Numbered from the stretch's first letter, positions 29,194 to 39,571 are shown. The stretch is 64,000 nucleotides of DNA from Pseudomonas putida (GCA_041879295.1 CP047152.1:5585501-5649500), one strand, 5' to 3'. Numbers and translations: made by a program. Notes: generated by a model not told the origin, from the sequence alone.

Positions 29194-30525
29194 TTACAGG
29201 TTGTAGCCGCGTTCGTTGTGCTGAGCCAGGTCGAGGCCGACCGACTCTTCTTCTTCGTTGACCCGCAGGCCCATCACCACATCCAGCACCTTGAGGATCA
29301 CGTAGGTGACGATGGCGGTGTAGACCACAGTGAAAATCACACCCTTGGCCTGGATCCAGACTTGCATGCCGATGTCGGTGACGGTACCGAAGCCACCCAG
29401 TGCCGGGGCTGCAAACACACCCGTGAGGATGGCACCGATGATGCCGCCAACACCGTGCACGCCGAAGGCATCCAGCGAATCGTCATAGCCGAGTTTGCGC
29501 TTGAGGGTGGTAGCGCAGAAGTAGCAGATCACACCCGAAACCAGGCCGATCACCAGCGCGCCAATCGGCCCGACAGTGCCCGCAGCCGGGGTGATGGCGA
29601 CCAGGCCAGCCACCACGCCCGACGCGATGCCCAGCGCACTTGGCTTACCGTGACCGATCCACTCGGCGAACATCCAGCCCAGTGCGGCGGCGGCGGTAGC
29701 GATCTGGGTGACCAGCATGGCCATGCCGGCTGTGCCGTTGGCGGCAGCAGCAGAGCCTGCGTTGAAGCCGAACCAGCCGATCCACAGCATCGCCGCGCCC
29801 ATCAGGGTATAGCCGAGGTTGTGCGGGGCCATCGGGGTGGTCGGGTAGCCTTTGCGCTTGCCCAGTACCAGGCAGCAGACCAGGCCTGCGATACCGGCGT
29901 TGATGTGCACCACGGTGCCGCCAGCGAAGTCCAGTACGCCCCAGTCCCACATCAGGGCACCGTCACCGCTCCATACCATGTGGGCGATCGGCGCATACAC
30001 CAGGGTGAACCAGATACCCATGAATACCAGCATCGCCGAGAACTTCATGCGCTCGGCAAAGGCACCGACGATCAATGCCGGGGTGATGATGGCGAACGTC
30101 ATCTGGAAGGTGATGAACACCGCTTCAGGGAACAGCGCGGCGGCCGAGGTCAGGCTGTCAGGCGTGACGCCGCTGAGGAAAGCCTTGGAGAAGCCGCCAA
30201 CGAAGGAGTTGAAGTTGAGCACGCCCTTTTCCATACCGGCGGTATCGAAGGCCATGCTGTAGCCGTAAATGACCCAGAGAATGCTCATCAGGCCGGTAAT
30301 TGCAAAGCACTGCATCATCACCGACAGCACGTTCTTGGAACGCACCATGCCGCCATAGAACAGGGCCAGGCCCGGAATGGTCATGAACAGCACCAGCGCC
30401 GTTGCGGTCAGCATCCAGGCGGTGTCGCCGGAGTTCAGCGCTGGGGCAGCTTCCTCTGCCAGGGCAAGCCCGGGCATTACGAGGGACAATAGGGCTCCTA
30501 GCCCTGCGATCTTACGCAGAGTCAT
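29194..30525 (-). CDS. amtB: Ammonium transporter AmtB
   Basis: 443 residues: a cleavable signal (MTLRKIAGLGALLSL to about residue 23) and eleven hydrophobic segments. Family motifs include ALFYGGMVRSKNVLSVMMQ, DFAGGTVVHINAGIAGLV (first pore histidine) and FGVHGVGGIIGA (second pore histidine). It conducts ammonia/ammonium inward and is blocked by GlnK. It follows glnK by 46 bp in one operon, so nitrogen starvation through the sigma-54/NtrC promoter should drive both. The C-terminus ends in an EEESVGLDLAQHNERGY tail. Confidence 0.97.
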   Translation of the reverse strand: MTLRKIAGLGALLSLVMPGLALAEEAAPALNSGDTAWMLTATALVLFMTIPGLALFYGGMVRSKNVLSVMMQCFAITGLMSILWVIYGYSMAFDTAGMEKGVLNFNSFVGGFSKAFLSGVTPDSLTSAAALFPEAVFITFQMTFAIITPALIVGAFAERMKFSAMLVFMGIWFTLVYAPIAHMVWSGDGALMWDWGVLDFAGGTVVHINAGIAGLVCCLVLGKRKGYPTTPMAPHNLGYTLMGAAMLWIGWFGFNAGSAAAANGTAGMAMLVTQIATAAAALGWMFAEWIGHGKPSALGIASGVVAGLVAITPAAGTVGPIGALVIGLVSGVICYFCATTLKRKLGYDDSLDAFGVHGVGGIIGAILTGVFAAPALGGFGTVTDIGMQVWIQAKGVIFTVVYTAIVTYVILKVLDVVMGLRVNEEEESVGLDLAQHNERGYNL

Positions 30526-30571
30526 GTTGTTTTCTCCTGGGGCGTTGGGTTTGGTGAGGCTTTGTTGCTGC

Positions 30572-31114
<543 letters not shown>

Positions 31115-31160
31115 TTATGTGATTTGGTCGGGATTGGCCAGTCGCTAGCATGGGAAACAT

Positions 31161-31175
31161 GCACAATTTCGGTGC
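31161..31175. promoter_or_regulatory. NtrC-like binding site 1
   Basis: GCAC-N7-GTGC with CGGTGC on the right arm, matching the NtrC dyad. Centre is about 97 bp upstream of the -12 element of the glnK promoter. Confidence 0.65.
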
Positions 31176-31193
31176 GCAGCAACGGGGCAAGTT

Positions 31194-31208
31194 GCGCGAA
31201 AAATGTGC
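31194..31208. promoter_or_regulatory. NtrC-like binding site 2
   Basis: GCGC-N7-GTGC inside TTGCGC-N7-GTGCAA. Its centre is 33 bp (three helical turns) from site 1, the spacing typical of paired NtrC enhancers. Confidence 0.55.
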
Positions 31209-31278
31209 AACGGATTAGAAACCGCAGATCATTCTTTGGGAGCAACTGTCTTGCTCAATTTCTAAAAGTTGGCGCGAT

Positions 31279-31372
31279 TCCTGTGGGAGCGGGCTTGCCC
31301 GCGAACACGGGCGAAGCCCGTGCCATCCACCGCGGTGTCTTCTTCGCGGGTAAACCCGCTCCTACGAAGGCC
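31279..31372. repeat. REP inverted pair
   Basis: GTGGGAGCGGGCTTGCCCGC and the inverted TTCGCGGGTAAACCCGC unit, between glnK and the divergent ubiK gene, with a CACGGGC/GCCCGTG stem between them. Confidence 0.85.
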
Positions 31373-31443
31373 AATGTGCACTCAGGCGCCAGGTTTGTGC
31401 GTGCTACACTGGCGGCCATTTCTCCGTTTCAGTGGACAGCCCC

Positions 31444-31710
31444 ATGCTCGCGCCCAAAGCCCTTCTCGATGCCCTGAGCGACCAGGCCTCGCGCCTGTTC
31501 AGCAGCGATGCCGCCCAGCCCCGTGCGGAACTGGAAAGCCAGTTCAAAGTGTTGATGCAAGGCGCCTTCAGCAAGCTGGACCTGGTCAGCCGTGACGAAT
31601 TCGACAGCCAGATGGTCGTACTGGCGCGTACCCGCGCACGCCTCGAGGCCTTGGAAAAACAGGTAGCCGAACTGGAAGCCCGGCTGAACCCAACCTCACA
31701 GGATGAGTGA
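31444..31710 (+). CDS. ubiK: Ubiquinone biosynthesis accessory factor UbiK (YqiC/BMFP)
   Basis: 88 residues from MLAPKALLDALSDQ; four extra in-frame codons upstream are unlikely. The N-terminal amphipathic helix and the C-terminal trimeric coiled coil (LARTRARLEALEKQVAELEA) are typical. UbiK binds UbiJ and helps the aerobic ubiquinone hydroxylation complex. It is immediately followed by the small cyclotransferase gene (ATG directly after TGA). Confidence 0.93.
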   Translation: MLAPKALLDALSDQASRLFSSDAAQPRAELESQFKVLMQGAFSKLDLVSRDEFDSQMVVLARTRARLEALEKQVAELEARLNPTSQDE

Positions 31711-32064
31711 ATGCAGCCCTCAAGCGCATACCCGGTACTGTTGTTTTCCTACGGAACCTTGCAGGATAAAGCCGTGCAACTGGCCAACTTTGGCCGTGAG
31801 CTGAACGGCCAGGCCGACCGTATGCCGGGCTACCGCCTGGACTGGGTCGAGATCACCGACCCTGGCGTACTGGCGACCAGCGGCAAGTCCCATCATCCCA
31901 TCGTTTCCCCCAGCGGCCAGGCCAACGACAGCGTGGCCGGCATGGTCTTCCAGATCAGCGAAGACGAACTGGCAGCGGCGGACCGCTATGAAGTTGCCGA
32001 CTACAAGCGCGTTGCCGTCACCCTTGCATCGGGCCTGACAGCCTGGGTCTATGTACGTGCCTGA
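31711..32064 (+). CDS. Small gamma-glutamylcyclotransferase (AIG2-like)
   Basis: 117 residues. LLFSYGTLQD (about 10-19) is the substrate-binding loop and LAAADRYE with E94 fits the catalytic glutamate of the GGCT/AIG2 fold. It probably acts on gamma-glutamyl amines or peptides. Coupled to ubiK. Its last 47 bp overlap the opposing DUF4034-like gene. Confidence 0.88.
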   Translation: MQPSSAYPVLLFSYGTLQDKAVQLANFGRELNGQADRMPGYRLDWVEITDPGVLATSGKSHHPIVSPSGQANDSVAGMVFQISEDELAAADRYEVADYKRVAVTLASGLTAWVYVRA

Positions 32065-34093
32065 GACGGTTCGATGCAGGCTGAACCCGCAACGACCCGG
32101 TGTGGGGGAAGGCCTGTTTCGGTGGTAGCTCACTTGCATGCAGTGTGCCGCGGAACAACGCCGCCCCGCACTGAGTAAACAGCGTCTTCACCCGGTTGTG
32201 CGAATTGAGGATCTCGGCCTGGATATCACCAATGGCCGTATCCCGTGGCTGCAAGCTGACCGCTCGGTTGACCCATTCGATGGCGGCAAAGCGGCTTTGC
32301 TTGCGGGTGCCACGCCCCTGCATCCAGGCCAGCCCCAGTTCGGCGCAGGCACGCCCGGCAAGCCACGGGTCCGGGTGCTCGACCAGGCTCAGCAGGTAAG
32401 CAACCGCCTCGGTCCGCTCCTGCACTTCACCAAACCGGCGTAACAGAATCCCCAGATGCAAACGCGCACGCGCGTTGATCTGCGGGTTGCCCAGCGCGTC
32501 GACAAGCAGTCGCCTGACCGCCAGCATGGCACTGCGCTCGTTCAAATCCTCATCGCCATCCATGCGCAGGCAGGCGAGGTTGTACTTGGCCTGCCTGCTG
32601 CCCGCCTCCACCGCACGCTGCAGCCAATACCCGGCTGCCTCGTCATCCAGGTAATGCGCCGGGGTGTTGGCCAGGCCGCCACGGTGCAGTTCATACAAGG
32701 CTAAGGCAGCACCCGGCAGGTTCAGTTCGGCGCAGCGTTCATACAGGTAGCAGGCCACTTCATGGCGGTTGGCTGCCCACAGCAACCGTGCCACTTCAAG
32801 CACTTCGAACCCCGGTGCCTGACCCGCGCACTGGCGATTCACCGCCCGTTGCAACCATAGCCTTGCCTGCTCGGCCGAGCGTGGCAGCGCCCACAGCCCG
32901 AAACGGTGCCCGGCCGCGCGCAATGCACAGGCAGCAGCATGTGAACGGCCGTCACACAGGCGCTCAATGGCGCCGTGTAACAGTTGCTTCTCATCTGCCA
33001 TACCATCACGCAGTATCAGCTCGACCAAACAGCGAAAAGGCACGCCCATGGCGCGGATGGCGCCGAGATCGGCATTGCACGCCAAGCTCGCGGCAAAGTC
33101 GCGCATAGCGCCAGCATGGTCTCCCGATACCCTGCTGCGCAGCGCCCCCCGCCATGCCAAAACGACGGTACGCTCTCTGGGCCTTAACGGGCGCTCTGAC
33201 CAGTCTTCGACCACCTGCTGCCAGTCGGTGACGGTCTGCAACGGGGCAGCGTGTGGCAGCATCAGGCGGCCTTCGACGGCCATCCAGCGCAGCGCATTAC
33301 GCAAGCGCTCGTCCCAGGTTGCGCATAAGGGGCCACTGATCAACAGCTCGAACGCATCGAGGCTGCCGCCCCAGTGGGGCAGCAGGTACACAGCAAGGGC
33401 CTGGATCGCTTCGAAGCAACCGGGGCGGGCAATCAGCGCATGGCGCAGCCAGTAATGGCGAGGATCTTCGTGTTCATGATCGACCCGCTTGCCCAGGTAG
33501 AGCGGCAGCGCCTGTGGCAGCTCGGCCAAGGCCAACAACCCATGCCTCACCAGCAACGGCGCTGCAGCTTCCTGCACCTCTACATCGGCATGTGCACTGG
33601 GCCTGAAGCGTGCAGGCTCCCCCTGAAACAGTTGGAGCAACCAACCTGGCTCATGGAACTGCGCACTGATGCGCAGCATGCCAATGGCCGCTGCCACGGG
33701 GCGCGCAGCGCGGTCCATTGCACGCAACAGGTGCGCGGTGGCGGATTCACAAATTTGCGCAACAGCCAGCAAGCGTGCAGCGTTGCGTGGGCCATCAACC
33801 TGCACCTGGCAGGCGCGGTGGAAGCAGTGCATGCCCATTACCACTTGTGGGTGGTAAGCCCTGGGGCAGGCGTCAATCCAGGCTCTGAGCACTTGGCTCA
33901 GCGCCCTGTCACTCTTGTTTTCCTGATCGAGCAGCATGTGCCCTTCAATGGCCGCCAGGTAGGCCGGGAACTCGCCGGGCGGGGCTTGGCGCCACTGAGC
34001 CTCGAGCCTGTCGAAAAAGCGGTTGAGTTCAATGAATGCACTGGCCTGCACCAGTTCGCGAATTACCTTGTGCGTGCGGGTGAGCGTTTGCAC
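32018..34093 (-). CDS. DUF4034/Sel1-like helical-repeat protein
   Basis: I prefer a GTG start at 34093, which has GAGG nine bases upstream (691 residues); ATGs at 34114 and 34141 are in frame but lack a ribosome site. No signal peptide. The N-terminal part (FFDRLEAQW, then AWIDACPRAYHPQVVMGMHC) resembles DUF4034; the C-terminal half has Sel1/TPR-like helices such as AAGYWLQRAVEAGSRQAKYN and AIEWVNRAVSLQP. Likely a cytosolic scaffold of unknown partner. The 3' end overlaps the cyclotransferase gene by 47 bp. The gene was originally divergent from comM. Confidence 0.75.
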   Translation of the reverse strand: MQTLTRTHKVIRELVQASAFIELNRFFDRLEAQWRQAPPGEFPAYLAAIEGHMLLDQENKSDRALSQVLRAWIDACPRAYHPQVVMGMHCFHRACQVQVDGPRNAARLLAVAQICESATAHLLRAMDRAARPVAAAIGMLRISAQFHEPGWLLQLFQGEPARFRPSAHADVEVQEAAAPLLVRHGLLALAELPQALPLYLGKRVDHEHEDPRHYWLRHALIARPGCFEAIQALAVYLLPHWGGSLDAFELLISGPLCATWDERLRNALRWMAVEGRLMLPHAAPLQTVTDWQQVVEDWSERPLRPRERTVVLAWRGALRSRVSGDHAGAMRDFAASLACNADLGAIRAMGVPFRCLVELILRDGMADEKQLLHGAIERLCDGRSHAAACALRAAGHRFGLWALPRSAEQARLWLQRAVNRQCAGQAPGFEVLEVARLLWAANRHEVACYLYERCAELNLPGAALALYELHRGGLANTPAHYLDDEAAGYWLQRAVEAGSRQAKYNLACLRMDGDEDLNERSAMLAVRRLLVDALGNPQINARARLHLGILLRRFGEVQERTEAVAYLLSLVEHPDPWLAGRACAELGLAWMQGRGTRKQSRFAAIEWVNRAVSLQPRDTAIGDIQAEILNSHNRVKTLFTQCGAALFRGTLHASELPPKQAFPHTGSLRVQPASNRLRHVHRPRLSGPMQG

Positions 34094-34146
34094 GGAGCAA
34101 TACCTCAAATCCATTTGAAAGAAGAAGCAGTGCCATCCCATGGCAA

Positions 34147-34676
34147 CTGCGGTTGCCCAACAACACTAAGTCATACCTGACGACTGCGCAAAGCCAATTG
34201 GATCCATTTTTGCCGAAACCCATGAAAACGCAGGGAAAACCCCTGCCCTGAAAAACCACGACGCACACTTGTTGCGCCTGCCGTGGCAGCACTGGCTATT
34301 CTTTGCCCAGCCGCAGGAAGCGGCATTTTCCAGCAACAACGGAGTGTTCATGTCCCTAGCCCTCGTCCACAGCCGCGCCCAGGTAGGCGTGCAGGCACCG
34401 GCGGTCAGCGTCGAAACCCACCTGACCAACGGCCTGCCTCATCTCACCCTGGTCGGCCTGCCGGAAACCACAGTCAAGGAAAGCAAGGACCGGGTGCGCA
34501 GCGCCATCGTCAACTCCGGGCTGAAGTACCCGCAGCGGCGCATTACCCAGAACCTAGCTGCCGACGGCCTAGTGCCGATTGCCACCTTGGCCGATTTGGA
34601 ATGCCTTGGCGAACCTGCGCTGTCGGGGAAATTGCGCCCGGTGCGGGGCGGCGGCGGCAGCAGGTTTTCGAAATAG
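34147..34676 (+). pseudogene. Truncated duplicate of the comM 5' region
   Basis: The sequence matches the upstream region and first 118 codons of the intact comM at 39873 (start here at 34350, same GGAG-TGTTC spacer). Compared with comM it has scattered substitutions, an in-frame loss of 21 codons (ComM residues 71-91), and diverges after LSGKLRPV, ending in GGGGSRFSK and a stop. Without the ATPase domain it cannot be functional ComM. With the intact copy it forms imperfect direct repeats of about 0.5 kb around the island. Confidence 0.88.
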
Positions 34677-35234
34677 CTGCAGAAAATTCGGACGAGATAC
34701 GACTAGTTAGAACGCTGCAACATCCACATCAAACTGAATACCACCTTGACCATTTTAAAAATGGTAATCAGGCAAAAAGCTAGCAGCCTATAGCCTGCTC
34801 CACCAAATCCTCCACAGAGCTAACCGCTGAGCATGAGATTGCCAAAGGTAGATTCTCATCTAGCAAACGCTCCGATACTTTTCAATGAATAGAAAATCTT
34901 CAATAAGCCAAAAATTTAGACCTTCGAACAATGGATATCGATTTGATATCCATACCCAATAGGGTCCTGCTCCACGCAGCGCCGAACTGCCATCCAAGAA
35001 CTTTTCAAGAAACATCTTCTAATGTGATCGAGCGGGATTTATCGGCAAATTTGTAGGCAATTTCGCAAACTTAATCTCGCCTGCTTGCGGCAGCGATTCG
35101 GTGTGACTATTTTACACCAGTCCCATCGGCACAAGCAGTCCAATCCGCCGTGCTTGAGGAACAAGCCTTAAACGACGCTGTCCGAGCAACGTCATTGTCA
35201 TTTTCAGACCAATTGTTACCAGGGAGTGGAACAC
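34677..35234. other. AT-richer gap before hcp, no gene seen
   Basis: About 560 bp of lower GC than the flanks. I see no supported ORF and no clear sigma-54 site. It presumably holds the hcp promoter; GGGAG at 35222-35226 is the hcp ribosome site. Confidence 0.5.
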
Positions 35235-35723
35235 ATGGCTTTCGATGCCTATATCCAAATCGCGGAAATCACTGGCGAAGCGCTGGACCAGCAATACGCC
35301 AACTGGATCGAAATCGTCGGCTATAAATTCGGTGCCAGCCAAAGCACCTCAGCCACCGCAAGCTCTGCGGGTGGTGCATCTTCAGGGCGCACCACCCTCA
35401 CCAATTTCACCTTCACCAAATACCTGGACAGTGCCAGCTGCAAGCTTCTTGAAGCCAGTTGTGCCGGCCAGCACCTAAAGGAAGTGAAGCTGGTGGTATG
35501 CCGTGCTGGTACCGACAAGCTCAAGTACTACGAAGTCGTTCTCGAAGAAGTGATCATCGCCGACTACGCCCAGAGCGCCAGTTCCGGCGTCCCGATGGAA
35601 GTCGTACAGCTAAACTACGGGCGGATCAAAACCACCTACACGCGGCAGAAGCGCCTCGACGGCAGCGCGGGCGGCAACGTCACGGGCGGTTGGGACCGTA
35701 TCAACAACAAGAAGTATGCGTGA
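35235..35723 (+). CDS. hcp: Hcp-family type VI secretion tube protein (orphan)
   Basis: 162 residues from MAFDAYIQIAEI (a GTG nine bases upstream is less likely). The Hcp fold shows AEITGEALDQ, a serine/alanine-rich loop (GASQSTSATASSAGGASSG), FTFTKYLDSAS, and YYEVVLEEVIIADY. Hcp hexamers stack into the secretion tube and carry small effectors in their lumen. No other structural T6SS genes are present, so this is an auxiliary copy linked to its cargo. It is followed 9 bp later by the putative effector. Confidence 0.9.
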   Translation: MAFDAYIQIAEITGEALDQQYANWIEIVGYKFGASQSTSATASSAGGASSGRTTLTNFTFTKYLDSASCKLLEASCAGQHLKEVKLVVCRAGTDKLKYYEVVLEEVIIADYAQSASSGVPMEVVQLNYGRIKTTYTRQKRLDGSAGGNVTGGWDRINNKKYA

Positions 35724-35732
35724 GGTGCGACC

Positions 35733-36710
35733 ATGTCCGAGGCACGCAGCTTCATTAATTCGCACACGCAGTCATATGATTCGCTGAAGGCCGATACGCC
35801 CATGACGGCCAATCAGCGCGGCAAGTTTGATGTGTTGAATGCGCATATCGTCAATAGTGTGGTGGTAGGTGGTGAACTGGTTATTGTAGGTGATCCAACC
35901 ACGCCCTCCTGTACAAGTCATGAAGCATTTTTAATGTCTCAGGCAGAAGGGATTCATCATCTACTCGAGGTCAATGGTGCTGGGGTGGATGATTTTTTAT
36001 TGGATAACTACGAAATGTTGAATAGTTTTCTTGCTCATGCGTCGATGGGGGCAGGCGCAGTAAGTGACGGCTGGAGCAGGCATCTCGATGCAATCAAGGA
36101 AACACTCGGGCAGGTTGAGCAGCTTCATCGAGATTACTTGGGGGGCGGCACGATCAAAGCGCGTGATGAATTTTATGCCAAGCGGATGGTTTTGTTCATT
36201 AGGTTGGAGGAGCAGCTGGATAGGCTAGCGGCATACGGTTCGGGCTTGCGTAAAAAGGGGAAAGCAAAGAGAACGCTAGGGATTTCCACGAAGAGTTATC
36301 TGCACTCTGGTGAAATTGTTGGGTATGCGGAAAAGATCGCTGGAGTTTCCAAGGCTGCTAATCTCATAAAGAAGGGCACTTATATCGGTATCGGGCTAGA
36401 TGTGGCTGCAACAGGATTGAGTATCCATCAAGCGTGCACCCTTGGGCGAGAAGATGAGTGTGTGCAAGCCAGGTATGTCGAAGGGGGCGCCTTGATAGGC
36501 AGCATTGGCGGCAGCGCCGCAGGGGGAGCCGTTGGAGGTGCTATAGCTACAGTGGTTTGTACTGCGGTGTTGGGTATTCCTACTGGAGGTAGTGGTGCGT
36601 TAGCTTGTGCTGTATTGGGTGGGACTTTAGGTGGCAAGATTGGTGGGGACAAGGGTGGACAAGGCGGGGAATATTTTGGTGACATACTTTATCGCAGTGT
36701 AAATCCATGA
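35733..36710 (+). CDS. Putative Hcp-linked T6SS effector with glycine-zipper domain
   Basis: 325 residues, no signal peptide. Residues 1-245 are soluble and helical, with LIKKGTYIGIGLDVAATG as a first weakly hydrophobic stretch. Residues about 251-318 are strikingly Gly/Ala-rich (GSIGGSAAGGAVGGAIA, then LGGTLGGKIGGDKGGQGG) with two hydrophobic segments: glycine-zipper repeats as in membrane-inserting, pore-forming effectors such as Tse4. GC is clearly lower than the core genome. The immunity-like gene overlaps its stop (ATGA). Effector status is inferred from order and composition; I do not recognise a close named homologue. Confidence 0.65.
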   Translation: MSEARSFINSHTQSYDSLKADTPMTANQRGKFDVLNAHIVNSVVVGGELVIVGDPTTPSCTSHEAFLMSQAEGIHHLLEVNGAGVDDFLLDNYEMLNSFLAHASMGAGAVSDGWSRHLDAIKETLGQVEQLHRDYLGGGTIKARDEFYAKRMVLFIRLEEQLDRLAAYGSGLRKKGKAKRTLGISTKSYLHSGEIVGYAEKIAGVSKAANLIKKGTYIGIGLDVAATGLSIHQACTLGREDECVQARYVEGGALIGSIGGSAAGGAVGGAIATVVCTAVLGIPTGGSGALACAVLGGTLGGKIGGDKGGQGGEYFGDILYRSVNP

Positions 36711-37063
36711 CAATCACTATTGCGGAACTCGTTGTATTGGGTAGTTTTGTTTTGGCGACACTATCGCTCTTGGTGTTAGTGTATTTATCGTATCGTTACC
36801 TAGAGCTTATAGAAACAATGCTTTCCAACTCTAGCTTTGTGATGGGGAATAAAAATCTGTATTCGCGGGCGGGCTTGATTGGGCGTGTCATGCGGATCTG
36901 CACGGTGTCGATATTGCTGACTATGCCAAAGGTATTCGTGTATAGAGGGCTGGTTGATTCAAGGGAGGTAGATAGGTTCCCGATGGCGATGCGGTGTCTA
37001 TTGGTTGTGTTGTGGAATCTTATGCTAGCCTCGTTTTTAATCTTTGTCTGCATGAGTGGATAA
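36707..37063 (+). CDS. Small membrane protein, probable immunity protein
   Basis: 118 residues with three predicted membrane helices (about 7-30, 60-78 and 93-115) and a short polar loop. The start overlaps the effector stop by 4 bp, which fits tightly coupled effector-immunity expression. An inner-membrane immunity protein is what a pore-forming effector would need. No family is recognised; low GC like its partner. Confidence 0.6.
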   Translation: MTITIAELVVLGSFVLATLSLLVLVYLSYRYLELIETMLSNSSFVMGNKNLYSRAGLIGRVMRICTVSILLTMPKVFVYRGLVDSREVDRFPMAMRCLLVVLWNLMLASFLIFVCMSG

Positions 37064-37615
37064 TAATTAGGTAGCTGCGAAAGTTAGGTTCACTGGTCGG
37101 GTCGACAGTGCGCAAAATTAGAAACAGGGCGGCTATGAGGGAATCTAAACTGCGACATTTTATTTGGAACCTATAGAACAGTATCCGTGGGACGCAGCGA
37201 ACATGCTGGAAACGAAACTATGCCTTTTCACGGTTTATTTGCGTCATTTCACCATACCCCCTTTCGGCTAAGGGGCCATACGAAGACTTGCAAAACATCT
37301 ATAAGATAGTTTGCAGTTAAGTGTCTCGGTGTGGCTCTATACAGAAAATGGCCGAGTTTTAATCATCAGACTCACGCACGAGTTCCATAGCAGAAGCTAG
37401 CTTGCGACTGATGGAACTGTGCTCCGGTACCGAAACGCATTAACCAGATAAGCGCGGTGTTCGGTGCGGCCAAGCCGTAATGAGCTCATTCGTTCGTCAA
37501 CCTCCGGCGCTAACACGATGAAATGGCCGGGGCACAACGGCGTATATCATCAAGCAGATCATGTTCCAGATTTCCTTTCTCAACCGCTACAGGTGTGCCG
37601 AACACCGCAAGCTCC
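37064..37615. other. Gap between the immunity gene and the IS66 element, no gene seen
   Basis: About 550 bp with no supported gene. A minus-strand frame ending at 37510 (containing ELAVFGTPVAVEKGNLEHD) would have continued through the target site before the IS inserted, but it has no start codon there. Confidence 0.5.
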
Positions 37616-37660
37616 GTAAGCGCTCCATAAACCCCACCTAACCAAAGATGGGCAGCGCAC

Positions 37661-39193
37661 CTAGCTGTGTATGTGAGGTGTGCAATTCCATGGCAGTAGC
37701 GCTTCGTAGTCTTCGACTGAGCACGCCTGCGGCAGGCGTTCCAGTGCGTGGCGCAGCCACGCATAGGGTTCTTGGCCGTTGGCTTTGGCCGTTTCTACCA
37801 AGCTGTAAAGTTGTGCGCTGGCAGTGGCACCTTTGGGCGTGTCACTGAACAACCAGTTCTTTCTCCCGATGACAAACGGGCGGATCGCACGCTCGGCCGC
37901 GTTGTTGTCCATCGGCAAGTAGCCGTGCTCGACGTAGCGTTCCAATTTGCTCCAGTTGCTGGCCAAGTAACCGATGGCCTTGCCCAAGGCATTCTGCGTC
38001 GTGACCTGAGGTTGCGTTTTCTCTACCCAGTTTTTCAGCTGAGTCAGCAATGGCAGGCTGCGCTCCATGCGGGCAACCTTACGATCTTCGTCGTCACTGT
38101 CCTTCAAGTCGCGCTCGACGCCATAGAGCTTATTGATCAGGTTCAATGCGATGTCAGCGCGTCCTGTTTTGCCCTTGGGCTGTACTTTCTGCGCTTCGAC
38201 GAACTTGCGGCGCGCGTGCGCCCAGCAGCCCAATCGCTCCAGCCCGTCCTGTGCGGCCAGCGCGTTGTAACCGGCGTAGTCGTCGGTCATGACATAGCCG
38301 CGATAGCCGTCCAGCAGGCGCACCGGCACCTCCTGCGCTCGGCTGGTGGCGTAGTCGAAAAGGATCACCGGGCGATCAGGTGGGCCGCCGGTTTGCACCC
38401 ACATCCAGGATTGGCTGCTGGGCTCACGACCAGGCTCTTTCAACACCTGCACACGTGTTTCATCACAGTGGATGATCCGACTGTTCAACAGGCTTTCGCG
38501 CATCAGATTCAGCAGCGGCTGAAAGTGCTCGCTGCATTGAATCACCCAGCGTGCCAGGGTCTGGCGCGGGATATCGATACCGTGACGCCCCAGCACTTTT
38601 TCGAAGCGGTGAAGCGGCAAGCCGTCTACGTATTTGGTGGTCAGCAGCATGGCCAGCACACTCGGGCTGGCCATGCTTTTCTCGATCATCTGGGCGGGCT
38701 TGTCCGCCGTTACGGGCGCTGACTCGCAGTCCCGGCAGCCGTACACCTTGCGAACATGTTTGATGACGCGAATCTGCATCGGGACGATTTCAAGTTGTTC
38801 GCTGACTTCTTCACCGATGGCATGTTTACGGCAGCCACAAGCGCAGGTCAGTTCATGCTCGGGCAGTTCGTGGACAACTTCGATACGCGGCAAATCAGCT
38901 GGCAGCGGCTTGCGCTTGCCACGGCGTTTGGTTGGCGCAACGACTTCTTCGTCGTCAGCCTCATCCAAGGGCTCGGCCAGGCTTTCCGCTTCGTCGAAGA
39001 GTGGCAACTGTGGTGTCGCCGCATCGCCAGTCTGCTCGGTCTTGCGCCCGAACAAGCGCTGGCGCAATAGCGCAACTTCCTCTTCGAGATGAACGATCTT
39101 GCCCTTGTCGGACGCGCGCTCGTGGATCATCTGCTCAAGCAGTTGCTTGAGCAGAACAGGATCGTCAGGGAGGTTTTCGGGCATGGAAATCAT
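37661..39193 (-). CDS. tnpC: IS66 family transposase TnpC
   Basis: 510 residues. N-terminal coiled-coil region, then a zinc-finger-like CACGC...CRDC segment, then the DDE_Tnp_IS66 catalytic domain: IIHCDETRV (first D), [12 protein letters not shown] (second D), [13 protein letters not shown] and [19 protein letters not shown] (E). The C-terminus has the IS66 tail. An alternative ATG three codons in is possible. It follows tnpB by 18 bp. The frame is intact. Confidence 0.93.
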   Translation of the reverse strand: MISMPENLPDDPVLLKQLLEQMIHERASDKGKIVHLEEEVALLRQRLFGRKTEQTGDAATPQLPLFDEAESLAEPLDEADDEEVVAPTKRRGKRKPLPADLPRIEVVHELPEHELTCACGCRKHAIGEEVSEQLEIVPMQIRVIKHVRKVYGCRDCESAPVTADKPAQMIEKSMASPSVLAMLLTTKYVDGLPLHRFEKVLGRHGIDIPRQTLARWVIQCSEHFQPLLNLMRESLLNSRIIHCDETRVQVLKEPGREPSSQSWMWVQTGGPPDRPVILFDYATSRAQEVPVRLLDGYRGYVMTDDYAGYNALAAQDGLERLGCWAHARRKFVEAQKVQPKGKTGRADIALNLINKLYGVERDLKDSDDEDRKVARMERSLPLLTQLKNWVEKTQPQVTTQNALGKAIGYLASNWSKLERYVEHGYLPMDNNAAERAIRPFVIGRKNWLFSDTPKGATASAQLYSLVETAKANGQEPYAWLRHALERLPQACSVEDYEALLPWNCTPHIHS

Positions 39194-39211
39194 GCCGCGG
39201 ATTATACCGAA

Positions 39212-39571
39212 TCAGGCGACGTATCGAGGCGTCAAAACCTGATGCGGACGGTTGCGCCAGAGGTCGAAGCCATCAAGCAGCCAGTTCAGTTCCTGAACGG
39301 TCAGGACAATGGCGACCTCAGTCGGATCGGGTGAAGTTTTGAAACGTTCGGACTCCAGGCGTTTGAGCCAGAGGCAGAAGCCGTTTCGCTCCCAATAAAG
39401 GATTTTCACGCGATTGCGAGACTTGTTGAGGAAGACGAAAAGCACTGGGTCGAACACCGCCACTTTGATATCGAGTTCGACCAATGCGGCCAGGCCATCG
39501 ATGGATTTTCGAAAGTCGACAGGCTTGGGGTAGAGGTACACTTTTTCGACTTTGGCGTCGGGTCGCATCAT
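39212..39571 (-). CDS. tnpB: IS66 family accessory protein TnpB
   Basis: 119 residues from MMRPDAKVEKVYLYPKPVDF; GGAG lies about 10 bases upstream. FRKSIDGLAALVE and FLNKSRNRVKILYWERNGF are the standard TnpB (Orf2) motifs of IS66 elements. It is required for transposition in several IS66 members; its exact role is unclear. Confidence 0.93.
   Translation of the reverse strand: MMRPDAKVEKVYLYPKPVDFRKSIDGLAALVELDIKVAVFDPVLFVFLNKSRNRVKILYWERNGFCLWLKRLESERFKTSPDPTEVAIVLTVQELNWLLDGFDLWRNRPHQVLTPRYVA

Noticed and set aside
28993..30492. 499-codon plus-strand frame opposite amtB
   Set aside because: Shadow of amtB; composition is H/Q/G-rich and it lacks a ribosome site.
34224..34260. GCAGGG/CCCTGC hairpin, repeated at about 39749
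   Set aside because: Present only as part of the duplicated comM upstream region; too little to call a separate regulatory element.
37510..37764. 84-codon minus frame ending in the gap left of the IS66 element
   Set aside because: It runs into the IS end and its pre-insertion version has no start codon; no family recognised.
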